From: Mucilaginibacter rubeus
GTDB taxonomy: Bacteria > Bacteroidota > Bacteroidia > Sphingobacteriales > Sphingobacteriaceae
Assembly: GCF_003286415.2 (NCBI RefSeq)
Contig: NZ_CP043450.1
Coordinates: 434,001-498,000 of the forward strand
Direction: 5' to 3'
Length of the DNA: 64,000 bases
Shown here: positions 9,083-17,802 of the stretch, piece after piece
How the letters are laid out: each line of letters starts with the position of its first letter
How positions within the stretch are numbered: position 1 is the stretch's first letter
Made by a program: the position numbers and the translations under genes
Notes under the pieces: model-generated
What the model saw: the letters and a program-made list of their open reading frames with translations, nothing else
Databases searched by the model: none
What the model was told of the DNA's origin: nothing

Positions 9083-9115
9083 AAAAAAGGTTCTGAATTT
9101 TCAGAACCTTTTTTG
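9083..9115 (+). terminator. Rho-independent terminator of the permease gene
   Basis: A perfect 14-bp stem (AAAAAAGGTTCTGA / TCAGAACCTTTTTT) with a 4-nt loop starts 22 nt after the stop codon and ends in a T-run. Confidence 0.9.
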
Positions 9116-9156
9116 TTACATTCCATTTTACATTATCAAACCAATAAAACCGCTTC

Positions 9157-10320
9157 ATGAAGGGTGATAAAAACCTGTGGGTATTAGTATTTATATGTGT
9201 TATTAACTCCCTGGGGTTTGGCATCATTGTACCGATACTTTACTCGTACGGTAAAACCTTCGGCGTTACCGGCGAAACATTGGGGATCCTGACCGCTTCA
9301 TTTTCGGTAGCACAGTTTTTTGCCACACCGGTTTTAGGTTCCCTGTCGGATAAATGGGGGAGAAAACCTTTACTGGTGATCAGCCTGGCGGGTACCTGTA
9401 TCTCCTTCATTCTTTTTGCCGAAGCCCGAAGTATGGCTATGCTTTTCGCGGCCCGCATCCTGGACGGCCTTACCGGCGGCAACGTATCTGTGGCGCAAGC
9501 CATGGTATCGGACACGGCCGGGCCGGATAACCGGGCTAAAAGATTTGGTATACTAAGCTCTGCATTTGGGTTTGGTTTTGTGATAGGGCCGGCTATAGGC
9601 GGTTTGCTGAACAGGTATGGTATGCAGGTGCCTTTCTATTTCGCGGCGGGTATATCGCTTATCGGCACGCTTTGCAGCCTGTTCTTTTTGAAGGAGACCA
9701 ATCCGCCAGATAAGACAAAGAAAGATTCAGAAAAAACTAAATTCTCGTTCACGGCCCTGGCCACTACGCTTAAGCGCCCCATCATTGGTACGGCGGTGTT
9801 TACCGGTTTTATGCTCACCATGGCGCAGTTTACCATGATCATCGGTTTTCAAACTTTTAGTGTTGATGTACTGCAGATCAATCCTACACAGATTGGTATT
9901 TTGTATGCCGGTTTCGGCGTAAGCGGTATTATTATGCAGATCTGCGTGCCATTGTTCACCAAATGGTTCTCGTCCAAATCAATGATCCTGATGCTTTCTA
10001 CTTTTCTTTGTTTGGCGGCCATGTTTGTAACGGGGCTCACCAATCATTTCATTCCTTTTGTCATCGGTATTTGTATTTATGGCCTTTTCAATGGTTTGCG
10101 AAATCCTATGCTCAACGCTATTATTGCCGATCATATTGATCATAAAGAGCAAGGCAAAATATTGGGGATCAACCAATCGTACGCCTCTATTGGTCAAACC
10201 CTGGGTCCGGTTACCGCGGGCTTTGCAGCTTTGCTATCGGTACATGCTATTTTCTTCTTATCTTCATGCTATATTTTGGCTGCTTTGCTGCTAAGTATCC
10301 GGTTAAAGAAAAAAGAATAA
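9157..10320 (+). CDS. MFS transporter, DHA1/TetA-like
   Basis: This 12-helix major facilitator of 387 residues has the loop 2-3 signature GSLSDKWGRKPLL and a helix 5 segment FGFGFVIGPAIGGLL typical of drug:H+ antiporters such as TetA and Bmr. It probably exports a drug-like or metabolic compound across the inner membrane; the true substrate is unknown. The MarC gene follows after 12 nt, so the two are probably co-transcribed. Confidence 0.88.
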   Translation: MKGDKNLWVLVFICVINSLGFGIIVPILYSYGKTFGVTGETLGILTASFSVAQFFATPVLGSLSDKWGRKPLLVISLAGTCISFILFAEARSMAMLFAARILDGLTGGNVSVAQAMVSDTAGPDNRAKRFGILSSAFGFGFVIGPAIGGLLNRYGMQVPFYFAAGISLIGTLCSLFFLKETNPPDKTKKDSEKTKFSFTALATTLKRPIIGTAVFTGFMLTMAQFTMIIGFQTFSVDVLQINPTQIGILYAGFGVSGIIMQICVPLFTKWFSSKSMILMLSTFLCLAAMFVTGLTNHFIPFVIGICIYGLFNGLRNPMLNAIIADHIDHKEQGKILGINQSYASIGQTLGPVTAGFAALLSVHAIFFLSSCYILAALLLSIRLKKKE

Positions 10321-10332
10321 ATTCAAGACACC

Positions 10333-10905
10333 ATGCCGCACCCATTTATTTTTAAGGAGATCATTTCGGTTACGATGATCCTGTTTGCTATTATTGATAT
10401 TTTGGGCGCTATACCGGTAATTATTCAGCTGAGGCAACGTGTAGGTCACATCGAATCGGAAAAGGCCAGTATAGCCGTGCTGGTGCTTATGGTGACCTTT
10501 CTTTTTATTGGAGATGAACTGCTGGCGGTAATAGGTCTGGATATTTCGTCATTTGCCATCGCTGGCTCACTGGTGATCTTCATCATTGCCATGGAAATGA
10601 TATTAGGTGTCGATTTTTTTAAAGAAGAATTGCCGCAGGCGGCGTCTATCGTACCGCTGGCTTTCCCGCTTATAGCCGGCGCAGGAACCATGACCACGCT
10701 GCTTTCCCTTAAGTCGCAGTATCAAACGCAGAATATCCTTGTAGGTATTGTGCTGAATACCCTTGTAGTTTACCTGGTGCTTAAAAATGTAAAATGGCTG
10801 GAAAGGCTGCTTGGCCCTATAGGATTAAGCGTGCTGCGTAAGGCATTCGGGATTATTCTATTGGCGATAGCGATTAAGCTGTTCAGGAGTAATACGCATT
10901 TGTAG
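10333..10905 (+). CDS. MarC family integral membrane protein
   Basis: This 190-residue protein has about six hydrophobic helices and the MarC-family segments ILFAIIDILGAIPVI near the N-terminus and PLAFPLIAGAGTMTTLL in the centre. The function of MarC proteins is unsettled; an early link to multiple antibiotic resistance was later withdrawn for E. coli MarC. It lies 12 nt downstream of the MFS gene on the same strand. Intergenic palindromes follow the stop. Confidence 0.9.
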   Translation: MPHPFIFKEIISVTMILFAIIDILGAIPVIIQLRQRVGHIESEKASIAVLVLMVTFLFIGDELLAVIGLDISSFAIAGSLVIFIIAMEMILGVDFFKEELPQAASIVPLAFPLIAGAGTMTTLLSLKSQYQTQNILVGIVLNTLVVYLVLKNVKWLERLLGPIGLSVLRKAFGIILLAIAIKLFRSNTHL

Positions 10906-10923
10906 GTGTTCAATATACTACAT

Positions 10924-11011
10924 GTCATTGCGAGGAGGAACGACGAAGCAACCGCATGCTATACAGAGCGTCTCTGTCTCCGTGCGATTGCCACGCTTCG
11001 CTCGCAATGAC
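10924..11011. repeat. GTCATTGCGAG-family palindromic repeat
   Basis: The element begins GTCATTGCGAGGAGG and ends CGCTCGCAATGAC, with further pairing inside (GAAGC/GCTTC, GCGATTGC). It is an RNA-hairpin-type intergenic element of about 88 nt. Confidence 0.9.
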
Positions 11012-11052
11012 ATATCCGGCGGAGCAAGGGCAGTTGTTTAAATAAAAACCAT

Positions 11053-11138
11053 GTCATTGAGGAGGAACAACGAAGCAATCGCATGGAAGTCAAGCCGCCC
11101 TGTGTAGCATGCGGTTGCCACGCTTCGCTCGCAATGAC
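11053..11138. repeat. GTCATTGCGAG-family palindromic repeat, second tandem copy
   Basis: This copy is the same type as the one 42 nt to its left, with a small deletion (GTCATTGAGG) in the left arm. It lies in the convergent gap between marC and the RNA methyltransferase gene and could serve as a two-way terminator. Confidence 0.9.
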
Positions 11139-11148
11139 ATATTTCTTA

Positions 11149-12321
11149 TTAAACGATTGGAGAAGGGCTCAATCTCGCTACAAACATAGTATCAGCTTTA
11201 CGCTCGTATCCTTTTAATACTGCTTTTTCTTCAAGCTTTAATCCAAGCTCGTTTACCAGGTAATCAACCACATCTTCATTCTCGCCTTTAAAGGCAGAGC
11301 AGGTGATATAGATAAGGGGCTTACCGGGTTTAAGATATTTTACTACGTTTTGGGCGATGCTTTTTTGAAGCTTCTGGAAAAACTCGATTTTATGATTGTC
11401 AAACTGGGCTATCATTTCAGGAGTACGTCCCCAGGTGCCAGAACCGCTGCAGGGCGCATCGAGGATGATCCCGTCGAAAGCGTAATCATGCATCACCGAA
11501 TCGATGTTCTGCGTAAGATCAAGTGCCTTTTTCTGATACTTGGTTAATCCGGCCAGTTGAAAGCGCTCATCAAGATTGGCCAGTATGGACTCGCGGATAT
11601 CGGATACAACCAGTTTAATATTAGGCTCATCCTCGTGAAGCAATAATGACTTACCGCCCGATGCCGCGCAGGCATCCCACCAGCTATCCCAGCGTTGCGG
11701 TTTAAAATAATTACCTGTTTGCTGCGATGAATAATCCTGCACCTCAAACCAGTGCTGCTTGGCAAATATGGTTTCAAGGCGTGTACCGTTTGGAAGCGAA
11801 TAGCAGCCGTTACCCTCATCTTTAAATACAACCTGGGCTTTGGTTAACTCGGCCTTCACCAAATGATCGTAACCGTTACGGACACGGATAAACAGATCGG
11901 GCTGGCAAAAAAACGATTTCAGGAAAGCTTCCTTATCAATCCCTTCCGAAAGCTGGCTGCTCCAGGGGAAAACATCTTCCAGTTTAAAATCGGGGTAGGA
12001 GGTTTTTACCAGGGCCAGTTTATCATCGTCACTAAAACCTATACAAGCGGCCCATTCGGGCTTAAAGTTTTGCAGGTAGGAGTTAGTTTGGGTATTGCAT
12101 AAAAACTCGGCGACTAAAAGGCGCTCGTCTTCGGGCACATCGGGCAATGCCCTGCCCAGGCGAAAGTAGTTATACACCAACCGGTTGGCAACCCGCCGGT
12201 CGGTTGAGCCCATTTGTTTGTTTTGCCGGTAAAAGCCGGGTAAAAATTTACTTAGTGGCGTATCGGCAGGGTATTCACCCAAAATTCGCTGAAACGTTTT
12301 AAGCTGATTTATAGCCTTCAT
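11149..12321 (-). CDS. RsmB/NOP2-family RNA (cytosine-5) methyltransferase
   Basis: This 390-residue SAM-dependent methyltransferase has the SAM-binding DACAASGGKSLLL (216-228), the PCSGSGTWGRTPE motif with Cys291 and the TCSAFKGENE motif with Cys341. These two cysteines are the release and nucleophilic residues of RNA m5C methyltransferases. It lacks a clear NusB-like N-terminal domain and may act on rRNA or tRNA. It is the last gene of the minus-strand guaA operon, and its start overlaps the stop of the lipoprotein gene by 4 nt (12318-12321). Confidence 0.9.
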   Translation of the reverse strand: MKAINQLKTFQRILGEYPADTPLSKFLPGFYRQNKQMGSTDRRVANRLVYNYFRLGRALPDVPEDERLLVAEFLCNTQTNSYLQNFKPEWAACIGFSDDDKLALVKTSYPDFKLEDVFPWSSQLSEGIDKEAFLKSFFCQPDLFIRVRNGYDHLVKAELTKAQVVFKDEGNGCYSLPNGTRLETIFAKQHWFEVQDYSSQQTGNYFKPQRWDSWWDACAASGGKSLLLHEDEPNIKLVVSDIRESILANLDERFQLAGLTKYQKKALDLTQNIDSVMHDYAFDGIILDAPCSGSGTWGRTPEMIAQFDNHKIEFFQKLQKSIAQNVVKYLKPGKPLIYITCSAFKGENEDVVDYLVNELGLKLEEKAVLKGYERKADTMFVARLSPSPIV

Positions 12322-13577
12322 TCTACCTGTTTTAGCTCAAAGTTAGTGTACATTAATATATTTACGTGGGTATTGATCCAGCCCTGCCCCGGCTTCTTTA
12401 TAAAATGAAAGCTGTTATGCAAGCCGGTAAAATCGGTTCCCTCAATTGATGATAATCCTTTATCAGCAAAAAGCTGCCTTCCAAAGTATAATCCTTCATC
12501 AAAACCCTTAATGGCGTATTCGGTCGGTTCAACGTGATATGCGCGCCTATAGTTACGTAAAAATGTTGTTGTAGCCCCTGCTTTGTAATTTATTTTTTCG
12601 GTAGAGGTGATATGCGTATTCAAACGTTGTAAAAGTTGCGGTTTCAGGAAGCTGAACTTTTCCCAGCTGGGGTGCCCGAAAACCATAACGGGATAATGTT
12701 TGTTCAAAGTATCTAATGAGCGGAGGGTTACACCTAAAAATGCCTGATCGGTAGCGGGGATCACAAACACATTTTTTTCGGTTTTGGAAAGCTGCGGCAG
12801 CAGGCTGCTTAATTTCCCGCGTACAACATATACATTGGTAACCTTAATCTTCTTTTTGCTTAAGCTATCAATAGCTTTTTTAAAGTTGACGGCGTAATCA
12901 TTTTCCTGGTTAAAGCCCGAACGCAGTATGAAGATCTTTTTAGGCTTAACTGTTCTGTTGAGGTATTCAGCAGCGCCCCAGGCATGGTATTCAAGCGGAG
13001 GGATGGCAGTTATTAAGTTTTTGCTGTTGATAGTAGCCGGGTTAGCCGGCGACAACGGCGACAAGATTGGTCCTTTTGAATAAGATAGCGCGCCGGAAAA
13101 TGCCTTTACACCATCCGGAAAAACAGGGCCTACGATCAGATCGCTCGAGCGGACAAACGCGTTTAAAGCCAGGTCATGCGCCTGCATTGCCTCGTCTCTT
13201 GAGTCAAAGATCTGCAGCTTATAGTTATTCCCGTAAGCAGTAAGCGAATCAAGGGCGAGTTTAAATCCCTGGTAATATTCAACCGCGATATTTGCCTGGC
13301 TTATCTGAAGCGGACTGTATTTTTGAGCCGGATTTAAGTGCTCCAAATTCAGGGGCAGGAGCATGGCAATGTTTGCCACTTTTTGTTCCGAAGCCTTTTC
13401 TGCCGGTTTCTCGGTGGTATTGCCGGGCTTTTTTTCGGTGTTATCAGTCGGTTTTTTTACGGTAGTTGCTACCGGCCGCGTTTTTGGTGAACACGCGGCC
13501 AGCAGCAATGCTATGCAAAAAAACGGTAACCACTTATTCCCACTCAATGGTGGCCGGTGGTTTTGAACTGATATCAT
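12318..13577 (-). CDS. Lipoprotein with periplasmic-binding-protein (PBP1) fold
   Basis: The N-terminus has a lipobox, ALLLAACS, so the mature protein is lipid-anchored in the envelope. A Thr/Lys/Pro-rich linker follows ([19 protein letters not shown]), then a type I periplasmic-binding fold of about 330 residues ([42 protein letters not shown]), as in leucine-binding and LpoA-like proteins. No permease gene is adjacent, so transport is doubtful and an envelope-sensing or LpoA-like role is possible. The ATG at 13577 overlaps guaA by 44 nt; an in-frame TTG at 13547 gives a more ordinary, shorter signal peptide and a 14-nt overlap. Confidence 0.8.
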   Translation of the reverse strand: MISVQNHRPPLSGNKWLPFFCIALLLAACSPKTRPVATTVKKPTDNTEKKPGNTTEKPAEKASEQKVANIAMLLPLNLEHLNPAQKYSPLQISQANIAVEYYQGFKLALDSLTAYGNNYKLQIFDSRDEAMQAHDLALNAFVRSSDLIVGPVFPDGVKAFSGALSYSKGPILSPLSPANPATINSKNLITAIPPLEYHAWGAAEYLNRTVKPKKIFILRSGFNQENDYAVNFKKAIDSLSKKKIKVTNVYVVRGKLSSLLPQLSKTEKNVFVIPATDQAFLGVTLRSLDTLNKHYPVMVFGHPSWEKFSFLKPQLLQRLNTHITSTEKINYKAGATTTFLRNYRRAYHVEPTEYAIKGFDEGLYFGRQLFADKGLSSIEGTDFTGLHNSFHFIKKPGQGWINTHVNILMYTNFELKQVE

Positions 13578-15063
13578 ATACTACCCGGTTAATTCCTTTT
13601 ACGTTGTTGATGATCTCGTTGCTGATCTTAGCCAGCAAGTCGTACGGTAAATGGCACCAGTCGGCGGTCATCCCGTCAACCGATTCAACGGCACGGAGGC
13701 AAATCACGTTTTCGTAAGTACGCTCATCGCCCATTACACCTACCGATTGAACCGGTAAAAATATAGAGCCGGCTTGCCAAACTTTATCGTAAACTCCGGC
13801 AGCACGTAAATTGTTTATATAAATTGCATCGGCTTCCTGTAATATCGCCACTTTTTCAGGGGTGATATCGCCCAAAATCCTGATAGCCAGACCAGGGCCC
13901 GGGAATGGGTGGCGACCTAAAATATTAGGATCGATACCTAATGCCTTGCCCACTTTCCTTACCTCGTCTTTAAACAAAGTATTAAGTGGCTCAACAACTT
14001 TAAGTTTCATAAAGTCGGGCAAGCCACCTACGTTATGGTGCGATTTGATGGTAGCCGAAGGGCCTTTAACCGATACCGATTCGATAACATCCGGATAAAT
14101 GGTACCCTGACCAAGCCATTTCACGTCCTGTACTTCGTGCGCGGCATCATCAAATACTTCAATGAATACCCGACCGATAGCTTTACGTTTCTTTTCAGGA
14201 TCGGTTAAGCCGGCAAGCGCGTCATAAAAACGTTGTTTGGCGTCGATGCCTTTTATGTTTAAGCCCATGTGTTTGTATGATTCAAGCACCTGCTCAAATT
14301 CATCCTTACGCAAAAGGCCGTTATCAACAAATATACAGTGCAGGTTTTTGCCGATGGCATGGTGCAGTAACACAGCCGCAACTGATGAATCAACACCGCC
14401 TGATAAGCCAAGTACTACTTTATCATCGCCCAGTTTTTCGCGAAGAGCGGCAACAGTGGTTTCGATGAACGAGTCTGGTGTCCAGTCTTGTTTGCAACCG
14501 CAAATATCAACCAAAAAGTTTTGCAGCAATTGCTTGCCGTCAATACTGTGGGTAACTTCCGGGTGAAACTGGATACCGTAAGTTTGGGTACCGGTAACCT
14601 GGTAAGCCGCAACTTTAACACTATCGGTACTTGCAATTACCTCAAAGTTATCGCCAATGGTAGCAATGGTATCGCCGTGCGACATCCATACCTGTGAGCC
14701 GCCGGGAACATCTTTAAACAATGGATTATCCTGTTTAATGTATTCCAGGTTTGCACGACCGTATTCGCGGGTGCTTGATGGCAATACTTCGCCGCCGTGG
14801 AAATGGGCAACGTATTGAGCACCATAGCAAACACCTAAAATAGGGCGTGTGGTGTGGAATTTTTCAAAATCGAAATGAGGAGCGTCTTCCTGCCTTACAG
14901 AATAAGGACTGCCTGAAAGGATAATACCTTTTACAGTGCTGTCAATTTCGGGATAATGATTGAAGGGGTGGATCTCACAATAAATATTGAGCTCCCTGAC
15001 ACGGCGCGCTATAAGTTGGGTGAATTGCGAGCCAAAGTCAAGAATGAGGATTTTTTCTTGCAT
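13534..15063 (-). CDS. guaA: GMP synthase (glutamine-hydrolysing)
   Basis: This enzyme converts XMP, glutamine and ATP to GMP, the last step of guanine nucleotide synthesis. The class I glutamine amidotransferase domain has nucleophile Cys79 in GVCYGAQ and His167/Glu169 in QFHPEV. The ATP-pyrophosphatase P-loop LSGGVDSS lies at about 220-227, and the C-terminal dimerisation domain ends in the conserved PPATIEWE. The length of 509 residues is normal. ATG 15063 is preferred over an in-frame TTG 6 nt upstream because a TATCTTTG promoter element lies directly before it. It is the first gene of a three-gene overlapping operon. Confidence 0.97.
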   Translation of the reverse strand: MQEKILILDFGSQFTQLIARRVRELNIYCEIHPFNHYPEIDSTVKGIILSGSPYSVRQEDAPHFDFEKFHTTRPILGVCYGAQYVAHFHGGEVLPSSTREYGRANLEYIKQDNPLFKDVPGGSQVWMSHGDTIATIGDNFEVIASTDSVKVAAYQVTGTQTYGIQFHPEVTHSIDGKQLLQNFLVDICGCKQDWTPDSFIETTVAALREKLGDDKVVLGLSGGVDSSVAAVLLHHAIGKNLHCIFVDNGLLRKDEFEQVLESYKHMGLNIKGIDAKQRFYDALAGLTDPEKKRKAIGRVFIEVFDDAAHEVQDVKWLGQGTIYPDVIESVSVKGPSATIKSHHNVGGLPDFMKLKVVEPLNTLFKDEVRKVGKALGIDPNILGRHPFPGPGLAIRILGDITPEKVAILQEADAIYINNLRAAGVYDKVWQAGSIFLPVQSVGVMGDERTYENVICLRAVESVDGMTADWCHLPYDLLAKISNEIINNVKGINRVVYDISSKPPATIEWE

Positions 15064-15066
15064 GGG

Positions 15067-15074
15067 CAAAGATA
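15067..15074 (-). promoter_or_regulatory. Candidate -7 promoter element of guaA
   Basis: Read on the minus strand this is TATCTTTG (TAnnTTTG), ending 3 nt before the guaA ATG, so the transcript would be leaderless or nearly so. Confidence 0.5.
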
Positions 15075-15138
15075 GGATTTTGATTTGAAAATAGGGATTC
15101 CCGATTCCGGATTTTTTATGGGAGATTGAAATGATTGA

Positions 15139-15936
15139 TCATAAACCGCTGTATTGATAATCAAGGATCGCGCTGGTATTCAAACTATCCACAATTTTCC
15201 ATTCGTTGAGCTCACGTATAAATTCAGGTTTTTCAAGTCCCGAATCAATAGCGGCGCGGGTATAAAAGTCGGCCTTTGCAGGGTGATCGGGCGAGCATCC
15301 GTTAAATAAATATCCGAAAGCTTGTTTAGCTAATATGGCCTTGCTTATCCCGATACAATCATCAAGGTGGATGAGGTTTACAGGTGCATCCCCGTTAGGG
15401 ATATCCTTTTTACCTGCGAAAAACCTGCCGGGGTTACGTGCAGGGCCAAACAATCCGGCAAAGCGAATGATGGTTGCTTTGAATCTGCTCTCTGCAAGGA
15501 AAAGGTTTTCGGCCTCCAATAATATGCGCCCTGATTCTGTATTGGGCTGAGGATCGGTTTGTTCATTTACATGCTTATTGCTATCGGCATAAACTGCTGT
15601 GGAACTGATGAAAACTACATTTTTGATCTGATGACGTTTTATGGCTTCGATGATGCTCTTTATTTTATCCAAAAAAATACCTGCTTCGCCGCCACGGGTT
15701 TTGGGCGGGATAGCTATCCATAAAACCTCGCAGTTAAAAAAATCAGCATCATATATCTCCTGGTTGGGCAAAAAGTTAATGAGGTAAGGTTTGATACCCA
15801 TAGCCGCCAAGTCGTCAAGTTTAGCTGCCGAGGTAGTTGATCCTTTTACCTGCATACCACTGGCAAGCAAAGCTTTTGCTAATGCGCTGCCGTACCAGCC
15901 GCAGCCTAAAATACTGATGTTTGTTATACCGGGCAT
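15139..15936 (-). CDS. NAD(P)-dependent epimerase/dehydratase-like protein (YeeZ type)
   Basis: This 265-residue Rossmann-fold protein starts with the dinucleotide-binding GCGWYGSALAKALLASG at about 11-27. It belongs to the extended or atypical SDRs resembling E. coli YeeZ, whose reaction is unknown. SSTAVYADSNKHVNEQT in the middle carries a Ser-Thr...Tyr arrangement, but the usual YxxxK is not obvious, so catalysis is uncertain. It is transcribed in the same direction as guaA, upstream of it, with its own TACCTTTG promoter element. Confidence 0.78.
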   Translation of the reverse strand: MPGITNISILGCGWYGSALAKALLASGMQVKGSTTSAAKLDDLAAMGIKPYLINFLPNQEIYDADFFNCEVLWIAIPPKTRGGEAGIFLDKIKSIIEAIKRHQIKNVVFISSTAVYADSNKHVNEQTDPQPNTESGRILLEAENLFLAESRFKATIIRFAGLFGPARNPGRFFAGKKDIPNGDAPVNLIHLDDCIGISKAILAKQAFGYLFNGCSPDHPAKADFYTRAAIDSGLEKPEFIRELNEWKIVDSLNTSAILDYQYSGL

Positions 15937-15958
15937 GTTGTAAAATAATGCTTTGGCG

Positions 15959-15966
15959 CAAAGGTA
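15959..15966 (-). promoter_or_regulatory. Candidate -7 promoter element
   Basis: Minus-strand TACCTTTG lies 22 nt before the start codon at 15936. Confidence 0.45.
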
Positions 15967-16047
15967 ATTAAATAATGATATGGTGTTTGGCTGCCATTAA
16001 TGTGCTTTTGTTTTAAACTTTTTGGGCATACCGGGCGTTAATGTTTT

Positions 16048-16566
16048 ATGAAGAAAGAGATTATTGCAACCTCTGTAGCATTAGGTTTAACAGCTTTGGC
16101 CCTGCAGGCTACCCGCTGCAAACCACTGCAAACTGTTCCCTACGTCGATCTGAAAAAATATGTTGGTTCATGGTTTGAAATTGCCGCTTTACCGCAATGT
16201 TTTGAATCGGGATGCACTTTTACTTCAGCGGCCTATGGTTTAGCCAAAGACGGCAGCATCGTTGTTAAAAACCGTTGTATAAAAGATAATAAAATAAAAA
16301 TAGCCGAAGGCCGTGCCGTTGTTGCTGATAAAACAAGTAACGCGAAGCTTGAAGTTCAATTTCAGTGGCCCTTTAAAGGCAAGTATTGGATAATAGCTTT
16401 GGCCGATGATTATAGCTACGCCATGGTAGGGCATCCTAACAGAAATTATCTGTGGATAATAAGCCGCCGTTCAACATTGGATGAGCAGATCTATAACCAG
16501 CTGGTAGTGCAGGCCGCCGAACAGGGATTTGATGTGAGAAAGCTGGTGAAAACGGTGCAGGTATAA
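16048..16566 (+). CDS. Lipocalin family protein (Blc-like)
   Basis: This 172-residue protein has the lipocalin first conserved region, YVGSWFEIA, with the GxW motif Gly40-Ser-Trp42, and the Blc-type ending of short beta-strands (YWIIALADDYSYAMVGHPNRNYLWIISR). The N-terminus has a hydrophobic segment (about residues 6-20) followed by TRC, so it is exported and could be a lipoprotein, although the lipobox is weak. Blc-type lipocalins bind fatty acids and lysophospholipids and help maintain membranes under stress. Cys51 and Cys56 are close together and may form a disulfide. It appears monocistronic. Confidence 0.88.
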   Translation: MKKEIIATSVALGLTALALQATRCKPLQTVPYVDLKKYVGSWFEIAALPQCFESGCTFTSAAYGLAKDGSIVVKNRCIKDNKIKIAEGRAVVADKTSNAKLEVQFQWPFKGKYWIIALADDYSYAMVGHPNRNYLWIISRRSTLDEQIYNQLVVQAAEQGFDVRKLVKTVQV

Positions 16567-16588
16567 GTTACAGGTATAAAAAAGAAAT

Positions 16589-16668
16589 GTCATTGCGAGG
16601 AACGAAGCAATCCCAAACTATACAGAGCGGCTCTGCTTATCGGGGATTGCTTCGTTCCTCGCAATGAC
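16589..16668. repeat. GTCATTGCGAG-family palindromic repeat
   Basis: The left arm GTCATTGCGAGGAACGAAG pairs with CTTCGTTCCTCGCAATGAC on the right, a perfect 19-bp match. It is the first of three repeats filling the 355-nt gap 16567-16921, which has no gene. Confidence 0.92.
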
Positions 16669-16692
16669 GTTTTATTAATAAACGATTACACT

Positions 16693-16797
16693 GCCGTTGT
16701 TGGTGTTGTCACCAACAACTCTATGCCGCGCATGACGGCTTTATTGATCCTTGAAAAATACGGAAGTAAAGTTGTTGGTGACAACACCAACAACGGC
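16693..16797. repeat. 27-bp perfect inverted repeat (GTTGTTGGTG family)
   Basis: The arms at 16693-16719 and 16771-16797 are exact reverse complements over 27 bp and flank a 51-nt centre. Each arm also contains a smaller palindrome (GTTGGTG TTGT CACCAAC). A decayed single arm is at 22929-22954. It is distinct from the GTCATTGC family lying on both sides. Confidence 0.9.
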
Positions 16798-16821
16798 GAA
16801 GATAAATAGAGACATAAATAT

Positions 16822-16910
16822 GTCATTGCGAGCGAAGCGCGGCAATCTCATGCTATGCAGGTCTGCCCTGTATAGTATGCGATTGCTTCGTCGTTCCTCC
16901 TCGCAATGAC
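16822..16910. repeat. GTCATTGCGAG-family palindromic repeat
   Basis: The left end is GTCATTGCGAGCGAAGC and the right end CCTCCTCGCAATGAC. It ends 11 nt before the stop of the convergent yhcH-like gene, so it may terminate transcription. Confidence 0.88.
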
Positions 16911-16921
16911 AAACGGGAAAT

Positions 16922-17536
16922 TTACTTTATCTCCCTAACCTTAATAACCAGTTTCTTCACCTTGTCATAGCCGTTAACCTTCATATTAGGCCTGTGACCA
17001 TCACTTGGGAAAAACAGGAAAAACTCTTCGGGTGTTGCAGTGTAATATTTTCCTTCGCCGCTGTAGTTGGCAAAATCTTTTTCAGCGTCGTAAGGTTTGG
17101 TAACAGTAAGGCTTTCAATAGCGGCAACGCCGATTTTTTCTTTGCCTTTGATCACGTACTGCACGTCGATATAGTTTTGGTGCGATTCCCATGCTGCCTG
17201 CTCAGGCTCTTTTGAAGGGCCTTCGGTGATCATGGCATAAACGTTATCACCATCAATAGTGTATTTGCCTGGTTCTATAGTTTCGAGGTTACGTTCGCGA
17301 AGAAATTCAAACGCTTTATCCCATGCGGCTTTGTTGGCAGCATATTGCTTGGCAAACTCCACATCATTTGTTGATGAGTTTAACTTAAGTTTAAGGCCAT
17401 TGGCCCAAACGCGGCTTTTTACCCAGGTTTTGGCGCTTTTTGCCGTAATGTCCTGCTGTTGAGCCGAAGCACCTGCAGCTGTAAGCGAAAAAAGTATTAG
17501 CAACATGATATATTTATAAGTTGTTAAATGTTTCAT
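16922..17536 (-). CDS. Secreted YhcH/YjgK/YiaL family protein
   Basis: The signal peptide has hydrophobic core IMLLILFSLTAAGASA and likely cleavage before QQQ. The mature part is a cupin-like YhcH/YjgK/YiaL domain (WESHQNYIDVQYVIKGKEKIGVA; FFLFFPSDGHRPNMKVNG), proteins tied genetically to sugar-acid and sialic-acid catabolism and thought to bind or isomerise acidic sugars using a metal. Most relatives are cytoplasmic and about 155 residues; this one is exported and has an extra N-terminal helical segment. It diverges from kduI, which supports a role in uronate use. Confidence 0.85.
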   Translation of the reverse strand: MKHLTTYKYIMLLILFSLTAAGASAQQQDITAKSAKTWVKSRVWANGLKLKLNSSTNDVEFAKQYAANKAAWDKAFEFLRERNLETIEPGKYTIDGDNVYAMITEGPSKEPEQAAWESHQNYIDVQYVIKGKEKIGVAAIESLTVTKPYDAEKDFANYSGEGKYYTATPEEFFLFFPSDGHRPNMKVNGYDKVKKLVIKVREIK

Positions 17537-17652
17537 AGTTTTTTTATTTATCGGTTATTGAATTGGTAGCGCGGCAACAAGTCCGGTTAAGGCATTCAAT
17601 TATACAAGCTTAAATAAATAAAACAATATACTAACCGTTAAATATTTACTTT

Positions 17653-17708
17653 AACGTTATAGTTTGATTTTTATTAGCGCTAAGGTACGGCAGATAAACT
17701 ATAACGTT
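17653..17708. promoter_or_regulatory. 13-bp inverted repeat in the yhcH-kduI divergent region
   Basis: AACGTTATAGTTT (17653-17665) and AAACTATAACGTT (17696-17708) are perfect reverse complements 30 nt apart. A third, imperfect half-site, TTAACGTTGTAG, lies near 17749-17760. The position between two divergent uronate genes suggests operator sites of a shared regulator. Confidence 0.55.
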
Positions 17709-17802
17709 TGAGTGAAAATAAGGCATGGATACCTTTTTTAATACTTTTTAACGTTGTAGAATTGTAGTTATTAACCAATGTCTTTCTAAAACAACATTTG
17801 CT

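Noticed and set aside
16589..16910. Possible CRISPR array because of repeated GTCATTGC units
   Set aside because: The units are palindromic, of unequal length and in both orientations, with no regular spacers and no cas genes.
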